DNA of 64,000 nucleotides from Spirochaetota bacterium (GTDB taxonomy: Bacteria > Spirochaetota > UBA4802 > JAFGDQ01). Made by a program: the position numbers and the translations under genes. This document shows positions 60,193 through 64,000 of the stretch, piece after piece. A model generated the notes under the pieces. It saw nothing but the letters and a program-made list of their open reading frames with translations, was not told the origin of the DNA and made no database searches. Within the stretch, counting starts at the first letter, position 1. Each line of letters starts with the position of its first letter. The DNA lies in assembly GCA_016932015.1 (NCBI GenBank), contig JAFGDQ010000063.1:1-64000 (forward strand), given 5' to 3'.

Positions 60193-60918
60193 ATGCCGGA
60201 AGAATTTAAACCGGGTTGTCAAAGACCAAAAGGCGGCCCCGTAGGCGGAGACACTGCAGCAGCAGATTCCGCGGAACAAACAATACAGAAGGAGGTAAAG
60301 AGACCTATGATAAAGGTCGGACAAAAAGCACCTGATTTTTCAGCACCCGCTTATTTAAAAGGAAAATTTGTTGAAGTTAAACTTTCGGAATACCTTGGAA
60401 AATGGGTAATACTATGTTTTTATCCGGGAGACTTTACCTTTGTTTGAGCAACCGAAATTTCGGCGGTCGCCGAAAAGAATCCCGAGTTTGAAAAACTTGG
60501 AGTATCTGTTCTTTCAATGAGTGTTGACAGCATCTATGTTCATAAAATGTGGAATGATCATGAATTATCGAAAATGGTGGACGGCGGTGTGCCTTTCCCG
60601 ATGCTTTCAGATGGAGGCGGAATGGTAGGCACTGCTTATGGAGTATATGATGCTGATTCCGGAGTGAATACAAGAGGCAGATTTATTATTGACCCGGACG
60701 GTATTATACAGGGGTTTGAAGTTCTTACTCCTTCGGTCGGCAGAAATGTTGCCGAGTCATTGCGCCAGGTTCAGGCCTTCCAGCTTGTAAGGGAAAAGAA
60801 AGGAACTGAAGCAACGCCATCAGGCTGGAAGCCCGGTAAAATGACTCTCAAGCCTGCACCGGATCTGGTAGGCAATGTCTGGAAAGAGTGGAAGACCAGC
60901 ATGGCTTTTGACGACTAA
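60193..60918 (+). CDS. Peroxiredoxin (AhpC/TSA family), selenoprotein with in-frame TGA (Sec) at the peroxidatic position
   Basis: ORFs 60193..60447 and 60517..60918 are in frame; joined [25 protein letters not shown] at 60445-60447; SECIS-like hairpin downstream; AGGAGG RBS. Confidence 0.92.
60458..60475 (+). promoter_or_regulatory. Putative bacterial SECIS element
   Basis: TTTCGGC-GGTC-GCCGAAA, loop GGTC starting 17 nt after the TGA. Confidence 0.75.
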
Positions 60919-60941
60919 TATCCTTATTGGAAATGTTCGAT

Positions 60942-60975
60942 TACATGCTCATGACATTAATTTCATGAGCATGTA
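60942..60975 (+). terminator. Stem-loop downstream of the peroxiredoxin gene
   Basis: TACATGCTCATGA/TCATGAGCATGTA, 13-bp arms, 8-nt loop; no T tract. Confidence 0.5.
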
Positions 60976-61044
60976 TCAACAGAGAATTCCAAAGTAAAAA
61001 ATTAAGCGTTCACTTAAAATAATCTTCAGTAAAAATGCAGTATG

Positions 61045-62772
61045 TTAAATACTGTTTTTCTGCGATTGTTCAGCCATGGCAACATTCCTGTAATTTTTGT
61101 TTGAACTTAACGCCCAGAGAGCTGTTTCCATTTTCCTTGTATGCATGAGTGTTTTTAAAAAGGTTTTTAAAAGATTAAACCTGGAATATAAGCGCGATTT
61201 GTTCTCTTTTATCCGCATGCAGAATTCATCATTATTCATACGCTTCATTTTATAAGTCAGGTCACCCATATCAAACCGTGTCCAGTCTTCGGGATATGAC
61301 CTGTATAAAATCCTGTTTTCATCTGCATACTGTTTGTAGAGTCTTGTACCGGGCAGGGGGGTTAATATCGTTGACTGAATCACGTCAATTGAGTGGCTTA
61401 GAATATAATCGGTTTTTCTTCTCATCGATTCTGCTGTTTCGAAGTCCGATCCGTAAATAAAAGCTCCAAGTACAGCTATGCCCGCGTCATTTATGTTCTT
61501 AAAAGCTGTATCATATTCTGTTTTCAGGTTTAATTTTTTATCCATTGTTTCAAGTTCCTCAGGATCAGCTGATTCAAGTCCAAGGAAAACCATTTTGCAC
61601 CCGCTTTTTCCCGCCCATTTTAATACCTCGCGGTTGCAGCCGAAATTTATGGACGCCTGACAGAACCATACTTTGTTTAACTTCCGGTCAACCATTCCTT
61701 TAAACAGGTCGATTGCGCGCTGTTCTGATCCGGGCCCGTATCCGAGAATATTGTCATCAATGAAAAACATGTATCTGTTTTTTATAGTTTCGAGTTCAAA
61801 TAGAATATCGTCAACAGGACGCTGGCGGTATTTTCTGCCGTTAAACGCTGATACTGAGCAGAAGTAGCAGTCCATCGGGCAGCCGCGGGAAGTCTGAATT
61901 GTCGAAAAGAGGTAACGGTTGCTGAAAAGATCCCTGCGCGGCAGTATGTATTCAGTAAGATCAGCCGGAGTTCCGTGATATATACTTTCCAGGCTGCCTT
62001 TACTGAAATCTTTGATTACCTTAGGCCATACGGATTCAGCCTCTCCTGTTACAACAGCGTCCACGTATTTTAAAGCTTCTTCCGTACACATTGTTGCGTG
62101 TATTCCGCCCATAATTACTGGAATATTTTTTCCCCTGTAAACTGCCGCAATTTCGTACGCTCTTGGAGCTGATGAAGTGAATGCGGTAATACCTACAAGA
62201 TCAGCTTCTTTAAACTGAAATTCATCAAAGTTTTCATCAATAATTTCTATCTGAAAGTCTGCGGGTGTCAGTGCGGCAATTATCCCAAGTCCGAGAGGAG
62301 GGAATGCTGAAGAGGTGTTTACAGTCAGGCCGGTCCTTTCATTGTTTACAGGATTGATTAAAAGGAGTCTCGGGCCTGTTTTTCTTTCAGATTTTATATC
62401 GCCGTTTGAAAATTCATTTCGCAGGTTTCTCACTGTAAGGAATATACCGGTAAAATAAGCGACAATGCTTACTGTAAAAAACAATGAGAACATCAGAATC
62501 ATTTCCGTTTCCCGCGGAATCATAACAGCTGTTGTTATCAGAGTCGGAACCGAGAAGCAGATAAACGGCGTGAGATACGGCGTTCTGCTTCCGATTTTTA
62601 TTACAGGTTCTTTATTGGTAACAGTCTCTTTAATTCCTATTATAGTTATCATAACATAAAAGAAAAAGAACATCAGCATCTGGATTTTTATATTGAACGG
62701 CATTGAAATCATTGTTCCTGGTACTGTGATCAAAAGGAATATTATAAGTGGAATAAAGTATTTGATTTTCAT
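61045..62772 (-). CDS. B12-binding-domain radical SAM protein with N-terminal transmembrane segments
   Basis: N-terminal ~4 TM helices; B12-binding-like LGLGIIAALTP...DLVGITAFTSSAPRAYEIA; TSRGCPMDCYFCSVSAFNGRKYRQRP. Confidence 0.88.
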   Translation of the reverse strand: MKIKYFIPLIIFLLITVPGTMISMPFNIKIQMLMFFFFYVMITIIGIKETVTNKEPVIKIGSRTPYLTPFICFSVPTLITTAVMIPRETEMILMFSLFFTVSIVAYFTGIFLTVRNLRNEFSNGDIKSERKTGPRLLLINPVNNERTGLTVNTSSAFPPLGLGIIAALTPADFQIEIIDENFDEFQFKEADLVGITAFTSSAPRAYEIAAVYRGKNIPVIMGGIHATMCTEEALKYVDAVVTGEAESVWPKVIKDFSKGSLESIYHGTPADLTEYILPRRDLFSNRYLFSTIQTSRGCPMDCYFCSVSAFNGRKYRQRPVDDILFELETIKNRYMFFIDDNILGYGPGSEQRAIDLFKGMVDRKLNKVWFCQASINFGCNREVLKWAGKSGCKMVFLGLESADPEELETMDKKLNLKTEYDTAFKNINDAGIAVLGAFIYGSDFETAESMRRKTDYILSHSIDVIQSTILTPLPGTRLYKQYADENRILYRSYPEDWTRFDMGDLTYKMKRMNNDEFCMRIKENKSRLYSRFNLLKTFLKTLMHTRKMETALWALSSNKNYRNVAMAEQSQKNSI

Positions 62773-62786
62773 TATGTTCTCCTGTA

Positions 62787-63491
62787 TTAATTTGTGCCTG
62801 AATTGTTAATCTTTACAAGTTCGCTGCAGCCGCCTTCAGGCATGTTTTCAATTTTTACTATGTAATGGTGTTCGTCATTTGATATATAATAATATGCTTT
62901 GTAAAACATGCCTTTCCATCCGCTTAATGAAAAGAGCACTTTCCTGCACTTGAAATTCCCTGCTTTTACCGCAACTGTAGTTTCTCCTTCAACCTGAAAG
63001 TACATTCTGTACGCGGCCAGTTCCGGTAGCTTGTCGCATTGTATAAGGTCGAATTCATATTTTTCCTCAGATGAGAGATCGAGAGTCCTTGCTATAAGCG
63101 CGTTTTCAGCCGATACATTCTCTGAAAATGTCCCGTTCTTTTCTGTAATTCCGTTATTGTTTTCCAAAACCAATATCACTGACCCTTCTCCGGTGAAAGT
63201 AAATGACGCAGATGATTCCGCATTAGTCCGGATTATTTTCCGGGGAATCGCATCCTTGTCTGTGATAACTTTAAATGTATGATCTTTATCATAATGAATA
63301 TATGAATAGAATAATACCCCGTTTTTCTTTTCAAAATTGTAGACCGTTTTTGAAGTATACGGGTCTCCTTTTTCCGGATGAACTTTGTAAACCAGGACTT
63401 CATTATTGCTGATTATGGTTTCCGGAGCGGAAAACAGATCAAATTCCGCCATCAGCAGAATCAGAAATACCGAATATTTAATGAATTTCAT
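62787..63491 (-). CDS. Secreted protein of unknown function (DUF3108-like)
   Basis: Signal peptide; beta-rich; GETTVAVKAGNFKCRKVLFSLSGWKGMFYKAYYYISNDEHHYIVKIE. Confidence 0.55.
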   Translation of the reverse strand: MKFIKYSVFLILLMAEFDLFSAPETIISNNEVLVYKVHPEKGDPYTSKTVYNFEKKNGVLFYSYIHYDKDHTFKVITDKDAIPRKIIRTNAESSASFTFTGEGSVILVLENNNGITEKNGTFSENVSAENALIARTLDLSSEEKYEFDLIQCDKLPELAAYRMYFQVEGETTVAVKAGNFKCRKVLFSLSGWKGMFYKAYYYISNDEHHYIVKIENMPEGGCSELVKINNSGTN

Positions 63492-63807
63492 TTAAGTCTC
63501 CCTGTATGTTTTATATCTTCATTATAATTATCAGAATGACCGGCGGCATTATATATTTGGCAAGAAGACAATATTGAAGGGTAAGCCGACAATTAATATC
63601 GGTAACTTGTCTGCCTTTTGAAGTGTAGACAAAGAAAATAAAACAGTTAAATAACCATTGTTTCCAATTCATTATTTTTAAATAATAAATTTTAAAAAGA
63701 CTCACTTCAAAAATCCCTTGCTAATTTGAATGTAAAACTTCATCCTGATTAGCGGGAAATTATCGAAAATCATAGAGTTGTGAATAGTTATAATCAGGAG
63801 AATAAAA

Positions 63808-64000
63808 ATGGCAGAAGGAAATTTTGAAATTGTAAAGATAGCCGATAACAGCTGGCGTATTGAAGACGGCATGGTAAGGGCTTTTCTTTTTGAGGGAACA
63901 GAACGCGCTTTACTCGTTGACAGCGGCTTCGGAGAAGGAAATATCAGAGAGGTTGTTGAGGGGCTTACCGGGAAGCCGGTTATGCTTGTAAATACTCATG
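63808..64000 (+). CDS. MBL-fold metallo-hydrolase, truncated by window end
   Basis: RBS AGGAG; MAEGNFEIVKIADNSWRIEDGMVRAFLFEGTERALLVDSGFGEGNIREVVEGLTGKPVMLVNTH. Confidence 0.8.
   Translation, partial: MAEGNFEIVKIADNSWRIEDGMVRAFLFEGTERALLVDSGFGEGNIREVVEGLTGKPVMLVNTH

Noticed and set aside
60193-60918. Peroxiredoxin as a nonsense-mutated pseudogene
   Set aside because: The frame is intact on both sides, the single stop is TGA, sits exactly at the catalytic Cys, and is followed by a SECIS-like stem-loop; recoding explains this better.

Overview
This is a 64 kb, AT-rich, Gram-negative bacterial chromosomal segment read from sequence alone. I ran no searches, so product names rest on recognised motifs and family resemblance. 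Left third (~0.1-17 kb): an exopolysaccharide locus with an AlgD-like sugar-nucleotide dehydrogenase, two glycosyltransferases, a heparinase II/III-like lyase, a Wzy/ligase-like membrane protein, a Wzz/BY-kinase-like protein with a damaged Walker A, a Wza-like exporter, a beta-barrel protein, a BNR/Asp-box protein and two tandem beta-helix paralogues. Middle: a four-part corrinoid methyltransferase set (~19.4-23.9 kb), a CnrXHY-like ECF sigma module (~24-25.5 kb), a hybrid histidine kinase, housekeeping genes (efp, M24 peptidase, aroQ, argS), a CHASE2 cyclase, a SpoIIE phosphatase and others. Right: a Yej/Dpp-like peptide ABC transporter interrupted by an MNT-HEPN gene pair, an HD-GYP protein, a BtuFCD-like corrinoid importer facing a secreted BtuF-CbiZ fusion, a peroxiredoxin and a membrane-anchored B12-radical SAM protein. 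Main observations: (1) the peroxiredoxin at 60193-60918 is split in the ORF track by an in-frame TGA exactly at the peroxidatic Cys position (FTFV-TGA-ATE), with a SECIS-like hairpin just downstream, so it is most likely a selenoprotein; (2) the MNT-HEPN pair lies between two 57-bp near-identical copies (56/57) of the dppD-end/dppF-start junction, leaving both transporter ORFs intact; (3) six imperfect repeat units at 21-22 bp spacing lie between btuF-like and btuC-like genes; (4) the BY-kinase and ArgRS have non-canonical catalytic motifs; (5) CbiZ appears to be exported and fused to a corrinoid-binding domain.
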